NCBI RefSeq assembly: GCF_033115175.1
Contig: NC_084838.1
Span: 42,201,468 to 42,265,467 of the forward strand
Length of the DNA: 64,000 nucleotides
DNA from: Lepus europaeus
Taxonomy: Eukaryota; Chordata; Mammalia; Lagomorpha; Leporidae
Reading direction: 5' to 3'
Shown here: positions 26,201 through 38,087 of the stretch, piece after piece
How the letters are laid out: each line of letters opens with the position of its first letter
Position numbering within the stretch: position 1 is the first letter of the stretch
The notes under the pieces: model-generated
What the model was told of the DNA's origin: nothing
Seen by the model: only the letters and a program-made list of their open reading frames with translations
Database searches by the model: none
Program-made: the position numbers and the translations under genes

Positions 26201-27096
26201 TGATCTTCTGGACAAGTAAATAAATCTCTAGGAAATGCTACAAAGCCACAGGGTTGATTAGAGATTACGCTTGGCTGGGCAGAGTTGAAAGTCCACTGTC
26301 ATGGTTTCAAGTGTCCCAGGATGGAATCAGTGAATGACCAATGGTTGTGTTACCATCAGCAGGCATTCATTCATTCCTGTAGCAGAGTCTTGGCTGAGTG
26401 TAGCCTTCCATGGCTACTGCCTTAGCCAAATTCTCTGACATTTCTATCACTTCTGTGAGCCATCTGATACTCTGCCCAAAAGTTACCTGCTTTACTTAGC
26501 CAGAGTAGATTTCATTCATTTAAACAAGAATCTGATGAGTACAGGGAAACTTTTTGATTAATGGCTGTCTTGTGTCCAGGAAAGGATGTTTTAGGGTTCT
26601 GTTGCCCACTTTTATATTCAAAGAACCTAACACTGTGCCCAAGATATAGTTAGTATTCAGTAAGTGATTTTTAAGTAAACAAGCCCCTCTCTATGCTCCA
26701 GTAAGAGTTTGCTTGGATAATTTTGTATTGCAATCCTGGTTTTGTCCTTAAAGATGCATCCCTTATCTTACTCATCTTTGTATTTTGCCTAGGGAATGAG
26801 TATGAATCCCAGGACATGTGTTGATTAGATGGCAGCCACAGGTTAGCTTGCTAGGAGATGCTTGTCTTAACCTCACGTGCTAAATTCACATCTCTCTTTC
26901 CTGCTTCCCCCTGACCCAATCCCAAAGGTCTAAAGCAGGTCATATATGTGGGTATTCTTTGAATCATGGTAGTTCAGTTCATTCTATTCTTTCTCTGACT
27001 AATGGGGGGGGGGGGTACCTTTGACTACCAGATTAATGACTCCATCTATCTAGGGGACTCAGTGGAAAAGATAGGAAGGATACATGTAAATATTTT
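26201..27096. other. Unassigned non-coding stretch
   Basis: No gene or clear repeat. A G13 run lies at 27003-27015. Confidence 0.5.
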
Positions 27097-27378
27097 GCAT
27101 TTGATGCAGAGGTATAAGATGCTGCTTGGGACATCTGCATCCCATACTAGAGTACTTGGTTCAAGTCCTAGAGCCTATGCTTCCAAACCAGCTTCCTACT
27201 AATGTGTACCCTGGGAAACTCAAGTACAAGAGTCCTAGCCATCCACATGGAAGACACAGACCAAGTTCCAGGCTCTTGGTTTCAGCCTGGACTTGCCCTG
27301 GCCATTGTGGGCATTCAGGGAGTAAAGCAGCAGATGGAAGATCTGTTTCTGTCTCTCTGCTTTTCAAATAAAATATAA
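27097..27378 (+). mobile_element. Old CSINE
   Basis: B-box-like 'ggttcaagtcctagagcc', body with 'gtaccctgggaaact' and 'cattgtgggcattcaggg', tail 'caaataaaatataaag'. The first bases of the head are worn. Confidence 0.82.
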
Positions 27379-27460
27379 AGTTAATAAACATACATTTTGT
27401 CACCATCTCTATGAAATGAACATTGTAGGTTTTTTACCTCCTTACACACTAAAAATACAT

Positions 27461-27683
27461 GAGGTAGACATTTAACTTAGTGGTATAAATGCTGGTTAAG
27501 ATACTGTGTCCAATATTGCAGTTCCTGGATTTGATATCAGCTTCCTGCCAATGCACAGCAGGTTCATTAAGTACTTGGGTCCTTGCTGCACATGTTGGAA
27601 ACATTATTCCTGGCTTCTGGCTTCAGCCTGGCCCAGCCCTGACAATTGTGGGCATTGGAGAATGAACCAGAGGATGGGAACTT

Positions 27684-27718
<35 letters not shown>

Positions 27719-27765
27719 TTCACTCTCTCTCTGCTTCTCAGATAAATAAATAATTTTTTAAAATA
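27461..27765 (+). mobile_element. Old CSINE with CT expansion
   Basis: Head 'gaggtagacatttaacttag', CT-rich expansion at about 27684-27732, tail 'gataaataaataatt'. It is in tandem with the previous copy, 80 bp away. Confidence 0.82.
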
Positions 27766-29304
27766 CAAAACAAAAAATTATTGAGGTATGACTTACACAT
27801 AATACACCCCAGCAACTAACGTGAGCCATTTACTGACTCTAACAGTGATGGAGTCGTGTAATCCCCACCATGATCTTCACACTGTGCTTTTCATCCCCAG
27901 ACACCCTTGTGCACATTGCGGTTACTCATTTCCTCCCACCACTGGGCCCTGGCAAACACTGATGTGCTTTCTACACTCAAGGCTTTGCCTTTTCCAGGAT
28001 TTAGTATGAATAAAATGTATACAATAGGTAGTCTATGTGTCTGGTTTCTGTCACTTAGTATAATGCTTTTGAGATTCATCCACATTATTGCTTATATCAG
28101 TAGGCTGTTCCTTTTATTGCTGAGTAATATTCCATCGTATGAACATACTAGAATTTGTTTTTCCGTTTAGCATCAGATTCATTAGAGTTGTTTCCAGGGT
28201 TTGGGTATTATGACCGAAGCTATTGTGAGTTTTTTATTATAATATTTGTGTAGACATATATTTTAATTTCTCTTGGGTAAATCTAGGAGTGGGATTGCTA
28301 ATTTGTATGGTAAGTGTAAATTTTAAAGAAACTTTCATACTGTTTTTCAAAGTAGGTATCCTATTTTCCATTCGCCGAAGCAACATATGAGAATTTTGGT
28401 TGCTTTATCAACACTTGGTATTTCATCCTTTTACAATTGCATGGTGGGTTGGTTTCCTAGTGGTAGTGGTTTTCTTTGTTTGTTTTGTGCTTCTCTGCTG
28501 CTAAGTGATGTTGAGCACTTTCTCTGTGCTTCTCTGTCATTTATAACTCTCCTTTGGTGAAATCTTTGTCCAAATCTTTTACACGTTTTTAATTAGAATT
28601 TTTGTTTTATTAAGTTGAAAAAGTTGTATGGTTGCTAAAAACCTTCTGGTATTTTGACTGAGTTTGTATTGACCCTGTAAATCAGAAAATAGTCATCTTA
28701 GTAATATTTAGTCCTCTGATCCATAAACATGCTATGTCTTTCTACTAAAAGATCTTTGATTCTTCTTAGCAAAGTTTTGTAATATCTCAATGTGTAACTC
28801 TTAAGTATATTTTGTTAAATGTTTCCCTAAATATTTAACTTTTGGCATTTTTTTAACTTTTATTTAAGGAATATAAATTTCCAATGTACAGTTTATGGAT
28901 TACAATGGCTTCCCCCTCCCATAACTTCCCTCCCACCCGCAACCCTCCCCTCTCCCGCTCCCTCTCCCCTTCCATTCACATCAAGATTCATTTTCAATTC
29001 TCTTTATATACAGAAGATCAATTTAGCATATATTAAGTAAAGATTTCAACAGTTTGCCTCCACACAGAAACACAAAGTGAAACATACTGTTTGAGTACTA
29101 GTTATAGCATTAAATCACAATGTACAGCACATTAAGGACAGAGATCCCACATGAGGAGCAAGTGCACAGTGACTCCTGTTGTTGACCCAACAAATTGACA
29201 CTCTAGTTTATGGTGCCAGTAACCACCCTAGGCTCTCGTCATGAGTTGCCAAGGCTATGGAAGCCTTCCAAGTTTGCCGACTCTGATCATATTTAGACAA
29301 GGTC

Positions 29305-29879
29305 ATAAAAGACAGGGTGAGGATAGTAACCAATGATCCTAAGAGTGGCATTAACCAGGTCTGAACAATTATACAGCATTAAGTGGGGAAGAGGACCATC
29401 AGTACACACAGGTTGGGAGTAGAGCCATTGGAGGTAGAGTAGAGGTTATGATTACGAAGGAATGAGGCCCAAGTGTGCTAGACAGGGTCTAGAACAAAGG
29501 ACAGAGTCATTATTAGAGGAGCTAAGAAAGGTGCTGTCTAAGCTACAATTAAGTTTTCTGATTGAGAGGCAAATAGAACCTGATAGAAGGGGCTTGGTAA
29601 TAATCTGTTGGGCTTTAGGCCTTGTAAGTTAAGAGGCCCAGACCTATCTATCTCTTTACATGGGGTACATCCTACGGGAGGTGTGAACCTCCTAGGGGAA
29701 GGCACTCTGTTGACTTTCATTACTTGGCTGGCCTGGGAGGAGAGCTGGCCAGGTAAAGGCAGGTGGCATCTCTAACAAGAAATTTACAGTTCTGCCTGCA
29801 ATGTTGCTGACCCTACTTGGCCATCCCCTCAGCTGCAGTGGTCACTTTGGAAGTTGGGCTGAGTGAAGGGCTTTTCAGC
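29305..29879 (-). mobile_element. Non-L1 part of the chimera downstream of the gag-like segment
   Basis: This sequence lies between the gag-like frame and the shared L1 3' tail. It has stops in all sense frames. A hydrophobic stretch in one sense frame around 29470-29530 could be ERV-derived, but I cannot establish it. The right-hand junction with the L1 tail is inferred because the copies at 36105 and 44256 diverge from this one at about 29305. Confidence 0.5.
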
Positions 29880-30167
29880 TTAGAGCCAATAAGATCTGTG
29901 GCTCTGACCTATGCATCCTTCGACTCCAGGGCAGGTCCATTTCCAGTGATCCAACTCTTGGCATAGCTGCCAGGGCTCTTCACAAGTTGACTTCTGCTGA
30001 AGCCCAGGCTTACCACATTGAAAGCCACTGCAGTGGACTGGCCTGTTGGGTCTCCTTGAGGGCAGATCACTGTACAGATCAGCCATTAATAGGCCTGCCA
30101 CCCATTGCTTCTGATGCCTAGCTTTCTTTTCCTCCTGGTTTTTGTTAAAGCAGACCAGAGGATGCAA
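29880..30167 (-). pseudogene. Degenerate retroviral gag (CA/NC)-like segment inside the L1
   Basis: The 95-codon frame has the order expected at the CA-NC boundary of a class I (gammaretrovirus-like) gag: an 'FNKNQEEKKAR' basic/acidic helix at residues 7-17, then two worn zinc-knuckle motifs. In the first (about residues 46-62, around 'CGKPG') the histidine is replaced and the cysteine spacing is off. The second keeps C-x4-H-x4-C ('CQELDHWKWTC'), but its first cysteine is replaced by tryptophan. The frame stops soon after, and stops interrupt the following sequence. It is an inactive remnant; family resemblance is judged by eye only. Confidence 0.6.
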
Positions 30168-30199
30168 GTCAAGGGAGTCCCAAGATTGTAAATTCTTTA

Positions 30200-30779
30200 A
30201 ATGTAGGATTGAAAGTTCTGTAGATATCTGTTAGATCCATTTGGGCAATAGTGTCGATTAAATCTGATGTTTCCTTGTTGATCTTCTGTCCGGATGATCT
30301 GTCTGTTTCTGAGAGTGGAATATTGAAGTCCCCAGTACTATTGTATTGGAATCTAAGTCTCCCTTTAAGTCCCTTAACAAGTCTTTTAAATAAACCGATC
30401 CCCTGTAATTAGGTGCATATACATTTATAATAGTTACATCTTCCTGTTAAATTGAGCCCTTAATCATTATATAGTGCACCTCTTTGTCTCTCTTAACAGT
30501 TTTTGTGTTAAAGTTTATTTTGTCTGATATTAATATGGCTACACCTGCTTTTTTCTTTCTTTTTTTTTTTTTTTTGTTTCTGTTGGCATGGAGTATCTTT
30601 TTCCAATCTTTCATTTTCAGTCTGCATGCATCTTTGTTGGAAAGATGTGTTTCTTGTAGGCAGCAAAAAGATGGGTTTTGTTCCTTAATCCATTCAGCCA
30701 GTCTGTGCCTTTTAACTGGAGAGTTGAGGCCATTAACATTCAATGTGACTATTGATAAGTAGTAACTTTGCCCTGCCAT
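30200..30779 (-). pseudogene. LINE-1 ORF2 N-terminal fragment (endonuclease part)
   Basis: The frame opens with the standard ORF2 start 'MAGQSYYLSIVTLNVNGLNS' and has the EN catalytic blocks 'VTLNVNG' and 'CLQETHL'. A lysine run comes from an A-rich expansion near 30553-30577. A stop follows at codon 111 (the frame ends at 30447); similarity goes on past it to about 30200 through 'QEDVTIINVYAPNYRG' and later EN words in shifted frames. It then stops abruptly, before the end of the endonuclease domain. No reverse transcriptase is present, so the element cannot move on its own. Confidence 0.85.
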
Positions 30780-30848
30780 TTTCCCAAAGATATTTTCTAG
30801 TATATGATTTGAGCTTCCTGTGATCTTTTACTGGGAGTTTTTCTTCCT

Positions 30849-31835
30849 TTACCTTATTTCATATTGATGGCCATGTTTCTGTGTTTCTGTGTGTAGCACA
30901 TCTTTAAGCAATTTTTGCAGGGCTGGACGAGTGGCGACAAATTCTTTCAATTTCTGTTTGCTATGAAAGGTCTTTATTTCACCTTCATTCACAAATGAGA
31001 GCTTTGCAGGATATAATATTCTAGGCTGGCAGTTTTTCTCTCTTAGTACCTGGGCTATTTCTCGCCATTCCCTCCTAGACTGTAGGGTTTCTGATGAGAA
31101 GTCTGCTGTGAGTCTAACTGGAGATCCTCTGAGAGTAATCTGACGTTTCTCTCTTGCACATATTAGGATCTTTTCTTTATGTTTCACTATGGTGAGTTTG
31201 ATTACAATGTGTCGTGGTGAGGATCTCTTTTGGTCATGTTTATTAGGGGTTCTATAAGCTTCCTGTACTAGGATGTCTCTGTCCTTCTCCAAACCTGGGA
31301 AATTTTCTGCTAGTATCTCACTAAAAAGGCCTTCTAATCCTTTCTCTCTCTCCATGCCTTCAGGAACTCCTAGAACCCGAATGTTGGGTTTTTTAATAGT
31401 ATCCTGTAGATTCCTGACAGTATTTTTTAGATTTCTAATTTCCTCTTCTTTTCTTTGGTTTGCCTGTTTCCTTTCCTGTTCTCTGTCTTCTAAGTCTGAT
31501 ATTCTCTCTTCTGCTTCACTGATTCTGTTTTTAAGGCTCTCTAATGTGTTTGTCATTTGATCTATTGAGTTCTTCATTTCATTATGATTTCTCATCACTA
31601 TCACAATTTCATGTTCTACTAGTTGCTTTATTTCATTTTGATTCCTCCTTAATATTTCATTTGTGTGAGAGAGATTTTCTATCTTGTCCATTAAGGATTT
31701 CTGTAGTTCAAGAATTTGTTTTTGAGAACTTCTTAATGTTCTTATCAATTTTTTGAGATCCGCTTCTTGCATTTCTTCGATCTCATCATCTTCATAATCT
31801 TGCATTGGGGTGTCTTGTTCATTTGGGGGCATCAT
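30849..31835 (-). CDS. LINE-1 ORF1 protein (RNA-binding chaperone), nearly intact
   Basis: 328 codons, close to the usual ORF1p length of about 340. Order: an acidic N-terminus, a long coiled coil (about residues 25-145, heptads rich in L, I and E/K), an RRM-like domain (about 150-245, opening 'NIRVLGVPEGMEREKG'), and the C-terminal domain (about 246-315) with 'LREKNCQPRILYPAKLSF'. ORF1p trimers coat L1 RNA and aid reverse transcription. The expected start codon lies upstream at 31886-31884, but codon 9 of that frame is TGA (31862-31860), a likely CpG decay; translation could restart only at the methionine pair at 31835. The ORF2 start follows after 69 bp, as usual in L1. Confidence 0.85.
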   Translation of the reverse strand: MMPPNEQDTPMQDYEDDEIEEMQEADLKKLIRTLRSSQKQILELQKSLMDKIENLSHTNEILRRNQNEIKQLVEHEIVIVMRNHNEMKNSIDQMTNTLESLKNRISEAEERISDLEDREQERKQANQRKEEEIRNLKNTVRNLQDTIKKPNIRVLGVPEGMEREKGLEGLFSEILAENFPGLEKDRDILVQEAYRTPNKHDQKRSSPRHIVIKLTIVKHKEKILICAREKRQITLRGSPVRLTADFSSETLQSRREWREIAQVLREKNCQPRILYPAKLSFVNEGEIKTFHSKQKLKEFVATRPALQKLLKDVLHTETQKHGHQYEIR

Positions 31836-33950
31836 AGTGTCTTCCTTGCTCTTATTTCCTCAGTTTCTGCGTTTGTTGCTTGGCATTGTGGAGATATTCT
31901 TTGGTTTCTTCGCTGTAGTGGTTTTTCTCATTATACTATGACTCTAGCTTAAGTGGACTGTCTGCTTTTGATGGATCCTTAGAGGCTTGAGATGGGTGTG
32001 GCCAGAGAGCTCTGTTTGGTTCTTCAGGGTTAAGTGTGTCAAAGGTGACTCACCCAGGTTGTTCTCTCTTGCTCTCTCTCACTCTCTCTTTCTTTTCTTT
32101 CTTTCTTTCTTTTTTTTAACTCAGAAGGGAAGCAATTCTGCATAGCTGAGTGGAACTGAGGGTGGTCAATGTATGAAATCTGGCCCCTGTGGGTATAATA
32201 TTTGTCTGCTCTGCCCCAAGGACCACACAAAGGGTCTATGCAGTCCTCCGTGTGATCTCAAATTTTCCTGCAGTCTCCCACCGGGTTGCCTAGGTTACCG
32301 AGTTTGTATACTCCATGAGTTCTCCCCCACACCCTCAGATTTTCACAGTCTCAGTTCATTAGCTCCACACCTTCACTAGGTCCTAACCTCCTGTTATTTC
32401 TCCCCACCAGAGTCAAGTTTTTCTGCTTGGTTGATGGTGGGCGCTGCTTTACATATGTCCAAAATGGTGCCTGCTCTTTGTCTTGTTTGCCTTTGTAAGC
32501 TGAGTGGAGAGAGAGGCTCATGTCCATGCCAATCCCTTTTATTTATTTATTTTTTTTTCTCCTCTAGTTAGCCTGGTGAACTTTTCCAAGCAGGACTTCA
32601 AGCCTCGTTCCCTCTAGGCTCTTTCTGCCATTTCCCCGCCAATGTCTTGGGCTAGTGACCTCACATCCCTTCCAGCACTGGTGCATAGGCTCTGCAACTG
32701 GGCTCCCGAGCTGTGGGCATCTTTGCTCTCCCTGTAGGTCCTCTGTGTCACATCCACTAGATCCGGAAGAATTTCCTCTGCAATTTTTTTCCCGAGCCTT
32801 TCCCTGAAATGTGGATAGTCCCGGGAGCCCGTCCCGCTTCTTCAGGACACTCAGGGAGCAAAGCAGAGAGTGTGGGGCAGAAAAAGTCCCTGGCCTCTTT
32901 CCTAAACTTTATTATATAATGTCATAACTGCTTTTACTATATCATACAAATCTTGATGTGTTTTGCTTTTAATTTATTATTGGTTCAAAATATTTTAAAA
33001 TTTTTCTTGCCGTTTCTTCTTTGACCCATGAGATACTTAAAAGTATGCTGCTTAATATCCAACTAGTTTGGAAATTTTTGAGCATTTTCCTTATCTTATT
33101 GATACCTAGTTTAACTTCATGTGATTAGGGAATATAGTTTGCATTATGTCAATTTTCTTATATTTGAGACTTATTTTTATTACCCTGAATATAGTCTGTC
33201 TTGGTGAATGTTCCACATGAATTTGAAAACAGTGTGTCTTATGCTGCTGTTGGGTGGTGTGTTCAAAAAATGCCAATTAGATCACTTTGGTGGGCTGGTA
33301 GTGTTAATCAGTCTCATATGTTCTGACTGACTTTTTTTTTAACTTGTCCAGCTGACCAAACAGTATTGATGTCTCTAACTATAATTGCAGATATATTTAT
33401 TTTTCTTTGCATTTCTATGAACTTTTCCTTGATATACTTGAAATTTTGTTATTTGGTATATATACATTTATCCCTAGCAAATATTCCTCTTTGTTCCAGG
33501 TAATATTCCCTGTACTTAAATGTATTTTGCCTAAAACTATTAGTGTATGTAGCGGGAATTTGGCTACATAGTGCCTGATGGAATATTCTTTTCATTCTTT
33601 TATCTTTAACCTATATTTCTATATTTACAGTGCATTAGAGTGTTTCTGAGACTCCAGTTTCACACATAGATCTTGTTCCCCAAGTTCCTGACCCTCTGTT
33701 TAATTTTTTTTTTTCAGTCTTTATCTCTTGGTGCTATTTGCTCAGGATAGTTTGTATTGCTAGATGTCAAGCTCACTGAACCTTTATGCCACAGTGCTTC
33801 AACTGTCATTAATATCAGTCATTATATTATTTGTTTCAGAGGTTGCATTCCTGTATTCTAGATGTCCTATGGATCTTTTTTACATTTTTCATTCCTTTCT
33901 TGATCATTTTTGTGATTTCTTTAATAAATACAGCATATTTGTAGTAACTT

Positions 33951-34284
33951 TTTAAAAAGATTAATTTATTTATTTGAAAGGCAGAGTTACAGAGAGAGAA
34001 GGACAGACCAAGAGAGAGAGAGATCTTCCATCTGTTGGTTCACTTCCATAAATGGCCACAACAGCCAGTGCTGGGCCAGGCTGAAGCCAGGAGCCAGGAG
34101 CTTCATCCAGGTCTGTTATGTGGATGCAGGGGACCAAGTACTTGGGCCATCTTCTGCTGCTTTTCCAGGCACATTAGCAGGGAGTTGGATTAGAAGTGAA
34201 GTAGCCAGTACTTGAACTGGTACCCATATGAGATGCCCACATGGCAGGCAGTGGCTTTACCTTCCAGGCCACAGAGCCAGCCCC
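33951..34284 (-). mobile_element. CSINE, antisense
   Basis: Imperfect duplication 'gtagtaactttt' (from 33941) and 'ataataactttt' (from about 34285). The body is well preserved. Inserted into the HAL1-like element. Confidence 0.91.
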
Positions 34285-34350
34285 TATAATAACTTTTAAA
34301 GCATCCTTGTCTGCTAATTCTGTTACCACTTCCATCACCAGCTTTACTTC

Positions 34351-36088
34351 TCTGGGCTCCCTCTGGCCACCCTTCCCCCGCACCCCCAGCTATGGGTCTT
34401 GTGCTCTTCTGCATGCCTAGCATCGCTTGGTGTGCCGACTGCTCAAATGTCTTCCCTGGCCCTGGGAAGTTTTCTTCACACATGCCCAGGTCACTTCTTG
34501 ACTGAAGACCTCTCTGTAGTTCCCTCCTCTCTGAGGGCAAATCTAGCCTCCTTGGCCTCCTCAACCTTCATCTCCATCTCTTCAACTCAGTGATAATACT
34601 GTCTTGCTCTGTTTGGGTTTTCTCTTCCTGTTCTGCTAGAAACTTCCTCCAGCAGAACACGGGGGCAATCGTGGGGCTCCCCTCATTGATTTCCCCAATG
34701 TCAAGGATCACAGTTCCACATTGCCAGTTGTCCAAGGTCTTGCTTCATGTATGCTGTATGATTTTCTGGTTGGTAAAGGCATGAAGGGAATTTAGTGCTT
34801 GGTACTTCATCTTGAACAGAGATGGAATTGAATGCATATTAACAAGCCAAACTTAATCCCTCAACTCTTAACTCCTCACTCTAACTCCCCATCATAGGCA
34901 AAAGCACAAACAAATGTGCAACTTTTTGAGTCTGTGTTTTAGTGGATAAGAAATACATGGATGGCTGCCATTAGTTTGGAATATATATCCAGGAGAATTC
35001 AGATGGCCACATTACTGATGGAAAAGATTATTTAATTTTATCCTATATTTAGTGTTCTACTTTTTCATACACAATTGTGTATATATATCAGAACTGTTTA
35101 GAAACATCAACTATAATACGGAAGCTTCATTTGAATACAAGAAAAATAATGAAGGATGACAGGAGAGAAGGTTCTCTGACTTCCTCTGATTTGGGAATGA
35201 ATCAATGTTACCAGCATCAAATTTGCTGGAGAGATGGTCCCACCATTGATTGTTTTGAGCAGGGCCAAGTGTTGGGGAAGGGAAGAAAGGATAGAGTCAA
35301 GATCTGCCACCCATTTCCTTAACTTTCTCTACCTTTAATCAAATGAACTCCCTTTTTTTTTGCTTAGAGGGACAACACCTAATACAGAGGATGATAAGCA
35401 AGGGAGACAGTAGTGTCCTGGCTTGCATCTTGTCAGCATTTATAGAGCTGCCTTACAGTGACAACGACCTGGCTCTGGTTACTAAATACTGGGTTTACAG
35501 CTTTTTATTATAATCATCCCATTTTAGTTTCAGGGAATATTTTAATTGGGAGATTTAAACTTATTTGGAGTTGTCAGAATCGATACAACCCAGCAAAATA
35601 ACCTTAGGCATTTTGAAATGTGTGTCTCAAAATAGAGCTGAGAAACAGGGGGTGGGCAGGATCTGTGTTGGATTTAAAATTCTCTTGGAGCAAGGGACAT
35701 TCACAGCTTGCGCTGCTCGCTGGACTCTTGCAGCAGCACTGCTGATGCTGCACTCTGTGGGATGGCTGTCTTTTAGGGAAAAGCTTGTTCATTCGAGGTG
35801 ATCTGCTCAGAACAAAATACTCTCTGCTAAGAAAACTTTGGGCTAAACTATTTTACCAGAATATTTTCCATGTCGTACTAAAAGATGAAATTTGCCGCAT
35901 CAATAGTACTTTAGGAACACCAGTTTGAATTGATAATGAAGTGCCCTAAATACTTAAAAAAGTCTGACAGTTAGGCTTCTTCAGAAACCTGCTCATCTCT
36001 GGGTTTGTAAAGCTTTTAAATAGGGCCCTCTAGTGGAATGCCCTACTGTGAAACCAGGAGTGCATCCTCTATGGCTTTAACAAATATT
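34351..36088. other. Unassigned non-coding stretch
   Basis: The start may still belong to the ancient L1/HAL1 element. The rest is unassigned. No gene supported. Confidence 0.45.
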
Positions 36089-36104
36089 AACAAATATTCT
36101 TTCT

Positions 36105-36695
36105 TTTTTTTTTTTTTCTTTCTCTCATATTTTACTTTTTTAACTTTGATTTAATAAATGTAAATTTCCAAAGTACAACTTTCGGATTATAGTGGGTGTT
36201 CCCCCTATAACCTCCCTCCCACCTGCAACCATCCCACCTCCCACTCCCTCTCCCATCCCATTCTTCATCGATTCATTTTCAATTATCTACATATATAGAA
36301 GATCAATTTAGTATATACTAAGTAAAGATTTTGACAATTTGCACCCACACAGAAACACGAGGTATAAAGTACTGTTTGAGTACTGGTTATACTGTTAATT
36401 CACATAGTACAACACATTAAGGACAGAGATCCTACATGGGGAGTAAGTGCACAGTGACTCCTGTTGTTGATTTAACAATTAACATTCTTATTTATGACGT
36501 CAGTAAACACCCTAGGCTCTTGTCATGAGCTGCCAAGGCTATGGAAGCCTCTTGAGTTCGCCAACTCTGATCTTATTTAGACAAGGCCATAGTAATAGTG
36601 GAAGTTCTCTCCTCCCTTCAGAGAAAGGTACTTCCTTCTTTGATGGCCCGTTCTTTCCTCTGGGATCTCACTCATAGAGATCTTTCATTTAGGTC
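36105..36695 (-). mobile_element. 5'-truncated rabbit L1 (3' end only), antisense
   Basis: Perfect 16-bp duplication 'aacaaatattctttct' at 36089-36104 and 36696-36711. The element is about 590 bp of L1 3' UTR starting with its reversed poly(A) (T-rich, with an inserted 'ctttctctcatat'). Classical target-primed insertion with 5' truncation. Confidence 0.93.
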
Positions 36696-36980
36696 AACAA
36701 ATATTCTTTCTGATGCTTCTCACCCTAATATAAATAGTCTGCTCAGAAATTGCTCTTCCCACCCAAATTCTTTCACTGATCAATTTAGTAACATTGTTAT
36801 CTGTGGATGTGCATTGTATTAGATTTCTAAAAGCTCTAATTGCTTACTTCTTTTCTTTTTCTATGGAACATACTCGCTTCTAGCCTGTCTCCTCTTCCTG
36901 TTACGCTGCCACCCCCCACCAATCCCCACCACACAATCTCCTGGAAGAGCTGAGAAATATATATGTGAGACAATCAATGT

Positions 36981-37051
36981 GATATATATATATATATATA
37001 CACACATATATACACATATATATCATGTATATATGTGATATATATACACAC
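36981..37051. repeat. Compound (TA)n/(CA)n microsatellite
   Basis: Alternating TA and CA runs, largely self-complementary, able to form a hairpin. Confidence 0.92.
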
Positions 37052-37924
37052 ATTTAAGCTAGTACATGTTGTGGGACTCCAAATGTTTGCTACAGAGGCA
37101 ACTGGATGGTGATCAACGCAGCAAACACATTGTCAGCATTCTGTTTCCAGGGATCCGTTGAAGGGCACAGATGCCTAAGGAAGGAGATATGTAAACCTCT
37201 CCCTAGCCAAATGGAACGGAAGGTGTGTTCACCAAATTCGTTTCATTCTCTTCCTGGAAACAGCATGAATCCCGTGCCCCAGCATCCCCTGCAGTTCGAG
37301 GGGGCCCTGCGGTTGAGCTCTGGCGAATGCAATGTGGGTGAATGAGTCACACACGCCTGGCAGACCTGACTCCTGAGGCCTGAAGTGTCCTGCGTCTTCC
37401 TCCTTGTGCTCTTCATCTCCCCTCCCCATCCCGTTGCTGAAGCAGACCACAGGTGCCTCTGTCAGCCTGAGTGTTTACTGTCTGAGCAAAAGACTACACC
37501 TCTTCCGACTGAACAACTCGGCGTCAACAACAACATAAGCTCAAACAGTTGTTATAAGCATTAAATGAGATACACACATGAAAGTACTTTATAAACTGGA
37601 AGATTCCATGCCGATTACAGTACTGTAATTAATATTTAGCCATCTAATGTCTCCACATTGTTTTCACTAAATAAATATTTGTATGAACATAGAAATGCTC
37701 CTTCCCTAAAGATACAATCAAACACTTCAAGTAACATTCAATGAACTGAGGAATTCTAATACACATTGATATAACTGTGGCTAAAATAAATATTGAAGAA
37801 AATATTTTATCAGGTTTTATAAGCCAACTTCATTTTAATGGGTCCAATCTAAATGTATCTCAAATTTACCAGGCAAATAAAATGATGATAGTGACTGTGG
37901 TGTTATCTGAAGTAGGTACAATCA

Positions 37925-37954
37925 GTGTGTGTGTGTGTGTGTGGTGTGTGTGTG
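37925..37954. repeat. (GT)n microsatellite
   Basis: About 14 GT units with one interruption. Confidence 0.93.
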
Positions 37955-38087
37955 CATGCGCCTGAGCAAAGAAACAGGAGAATAATGATAACTCTTTAGG
38001 GTCATGACCATGGCATCATCATGCTAATGAAATGTGTGAGTATAGATAAGAGGACAAAGAAGCCTTTCAGATGTTCTCATTACTCAT

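Larger units (their letters stand above)
28848..32890 (-). mobile_element. Chimeric rabbit L1 derivative with gag-like insert
   Basis: In the sense (minus) direction the order is: GC-rich 5' UTR (about 32890-31890), ORF1 (31835-30849), start of ORF2 with endonuclease motifs (30779 to about 30200), about 0.9 kb of non-L1 sequence containing a gag-like CA/NC remnant (about 30200-29305), then a normal rabbit L1 3' tail of about 460 bp ending in a short A tract. Total is about 4.0 kb, against 6-7 kb for a full L1, so nearly all of ORF2 is missing. The last 460 bp match the L1 tails at 36105 and 44256, but upstream of it those copies continue into a different sequence. I found no target duplication; the 5' limit is accurate to about 20 bp. 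Confidence 0.8.
27780..34350 (-). mobile_element. Ancient L1/HAL1-type element, antisense, split by a younger L1
   Basis: The left part (27780-28847) has inverted old-L1 3' landmarks ('tgctgagtaatattccatcg', then ORF2-like 'ttgaccctgtaaatc'). The right part (about 32900-34350) has further inverted L1/HAL1 words ('tgctgctgttgggtggtgtg', 'ctcactgaacctttatgcca', 'catccttgtctgctaattct'). The rabbit L1 derivative at 28848-32890 and a CSINE at 33951-34284 interrupt it. Exact family is uncertain; HAL1 is likely for the right part. Confidence 0.6.
36712..38075. other. Unassigned stretch with microsatellites
   Basis: Contains a compound (AT)n/(AC)n repeat at 36981-37051, (GT)n at 37925-37954 and a possible MIR trace at about 37520-37600. 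No gene supported. Confidence 0.5.

Noticed and set aside
28840..32920. Target-site duplication around the chimeric L1
   Set aside because: I compared 'aacttttggca' on the left with 'ctggcctctttcctaaac' on the right. The similarity is too weak to call.
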